Positions 35,664 through 36,785 of a DNA stretch of 36,785 nt are shown one piece after another (within the stretch, counting starts at the first letter, position 1; each line of letters starts with the position of its first letter). The position numbers and the translations under genes are program-made. The notes under the pieces are model-generated. The model saw only the letters and a list, made by a program, of their open reading frames with translations, did not search any database and was not told where the DNA came from. Origin of the DNA: Saccoglossus kowalevskii (taxonomy: Eukaryota; Hemichordata; Enteropneusta; Harrimaniidae). Location of the stretch: positions 5,147 to 41,931 of the forward strand of contig NW_003155251.1 in the NCBI RefSeq assembly GCF_000003605.2, given 5' to 3'.

Positions 35664-36308
35664 ATGTCCGAGGAACCTACAAGCGAAACGGGGACTTCAA
35701 AAGTGCTGGAGTTAGAGAGAAAATTCAGTATAAATGAGAACAGCGAGCGAAAGCTGCAAGAAGTTGGGGCCTCTTGTTTGCGAGAGAAGTCGTTCGAAGA
35801 TTCCTACTACGACTCAGTCGATTACCAGCTAACATTATCAGACTACTGGTTACGAAAAAGAGAAGGTAATTGGGAGTTAAAATCACCCCCAGAAAAACGT
35901 AAACCCGAAAGCGACGTGGCACAGTATATCGAAACAACCAACGCGGGCGAGATCGTTCAGTACCTGTCTGCCATTTTGAAAACGGATCCAACTCACGCTG
36001 GCGACAACGCTGATCAAATTGCAAAATTCGTAGAGAAAACGGGACTGCAGCCATTTGCAGTGTTCAGAACGAATAGAAAGACCTATACTATGGAAGGGGG
36101 TTTTCAAATCGACCTCGATGAAACAGACTTTGGCTACAAAGTTGGTGAGATCGAACTTATCGTTCACCAAAATGAAGATGTTGCGGCAGCATTGGAGAAG
36201 ATCGACACTCTTGCGGAAAAATTAGGTAAGAACAGATCGTTAAAACGGCCGCAAATGTTCACTGACGTTGTCGCATACTACCTAGCAAGTTATCTGTTAC
36301 AGTTTTAA
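35664..36308 (+). CDS. THTPA: Thiamine-triphosphatase-like CYTH-domain protein
   Basis: The CYTH fold is a closed beta barrel that hydrolyses triphosphate substrates with a metal; animal ThTPase converts thiamine triphosphate to the diphosphate in the cytosol. The 214-codon frame has the diagnostic ExExK motif (E16, E18, K20; LELERKF), a YYD at 48-50, DYWLRKR at about 60-66, WELK at 70-73, FRTNRK at 134-139, and the acidic strands QIDLDETDFGYKVGEIELIV at 148-167. These supply the usual acidic metal-binding and basic phosphate-binding residues. Length is close to the usual 220-230. The start ATG follows CAAGG. A consensus donor, TTAG then GTAAGA, lies at 36225/36226, where the family similarity fades. 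The last 28 codons may be intron read-through, and no AATAAA follows in the window. Confidence 0.88.
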   Translation: MSEEPTSETGTSKVLELERKFSINENSERKLQEVGASCLREKSFEDSYYDSVDYQLTLSDYWLRKREGNWELKSPPEKRKPESDVAQYIETTNAGEIVQYLSAILKTDPTHAGDNADQIAKFVEKTGLQPFAVFRTNRKTYTMEGGFQIDLDETDFGYKVGEIELIVHQNEDVAAALEKIDTLAEKLGKNRSLKRPQMFTDVVAYYLASYLLQF

Positions 36309-36785
36309 ATGTGTGGTTTGTTTTGCAGCGTGAGAGCTTGTGATTGCGACCCGTTGTACTGTGCGAGATCCCATATGCATATGTCATGGCCTAATGAATG
36401 GGTGTGTACAGACTATGTCATTTCATTTGTTAAAAGTTTTACGCGGATAATTTTATTTTGTCCTCTCTAATGAGGAATCACCATTTCCTCCCGTCAGAGC
36501 CTTTTTCTATTCGACTCTAGCTTGTCTTTGTTTATTATTTAACTGTTTCGCAGCGTGTGTTTTATTGATTGTTGTGAAAGTGTCAGACACTGTAAAATGT
36601 AAACAAAGGGGGAATTATTTTCAGTTTCGCGCCTGGCGTTACGTAACCTCGTCTATTCATCAAGCTGTTTCACACCGAGTCCTAACTGTCGCCAGTTGCG
36701 GCTTAACATATGCAGCGTCAACTGAATGTTGATTACAAAAGAGGAAACCCGTTAATTAATCACGCAGTTGTGGAATATAACTGTA
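36309..36785 (+). other. THTPA-like 3' flank or first intron: no gene seen
   Basis: No coding frame or poly-A signal was found. Noted motifs are the palindrome CATATGCATATG (36372-36383), an E2F-like TTTCGCGCC (36625-36633) and the palindrome GTTACGTAAC (36638-36647), which matches the PAR-bZIP and C/EBP-type consensus. Confidence 0.5.

Overview
This is eukaryotic, AT-rich animal genomic DNA with two recognisable protein-coding genes. The first is a very large minus-strand gene of the ZFHX3/ZFHX4 (ATBF1; Drosophila zfh2) family: a zinc-finger homeobox transcription factor with about 25 C2H2 fingers and four homeodomains, coding at 7020-16358. The second is a plus-strand thiamine-triphosphatase-like CYTH protein starting at 35664. 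The long AT-rich introns, CpG-richer promoter zone, four-homeodomain layout and compact coding block suggest a bilaterian invertebrate, possibly a deuterostome. The species cannot be named from the sequence.

Layout. 1-3077: the end of a satellite-like array, about 35 copies of an 87-88 bp unit that is itself three diverged ~29 bp monomers. 3078-7019: AT-rich 3' flank, 3' UTR or last intron of the ZFHX gene, with simple repeats. 7020-16358: ZFHX coding block with no visible large introns, open in three successive segments. The first and third share a frame and the middle one is offset, so two opposite single-base-type frameshifts separate them. 16359-16428: 5' leader with two tiny uORFs, preceded by a strong splice acceptor at 16429. 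16430 to about 34640 (and possibly to 35339): apparently one large first intron, with no convincing gene, one 25-bp minisatellite (22060-22593) and several clusters of regulatory-looking motifs, notably POU-octamer palindromes at 27839-28692. About 34640-35660: CpG-richer divergent promoter region with E-boxes, CRE-like sites, octamers and candidate 5' exons of the ZFHX gene. 35664-36308: the THTPA-like gene, probably its first coding exon. 36309-36785: flank or intron.

The two genes are head-to-head and probably share a bidirectional promoter. ZFHX proteins are nuclear regulators of neural and muscle differentiation; the CYTH enzyme is a small cytosolic triphosphatase. No functional link is implied beyond shared regulation. 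The least explained items are the two frame breaks, the absence of the usual C-terminal finger exon, the nested satellite, the all-frames-open minisatellite and the octamer cluster.
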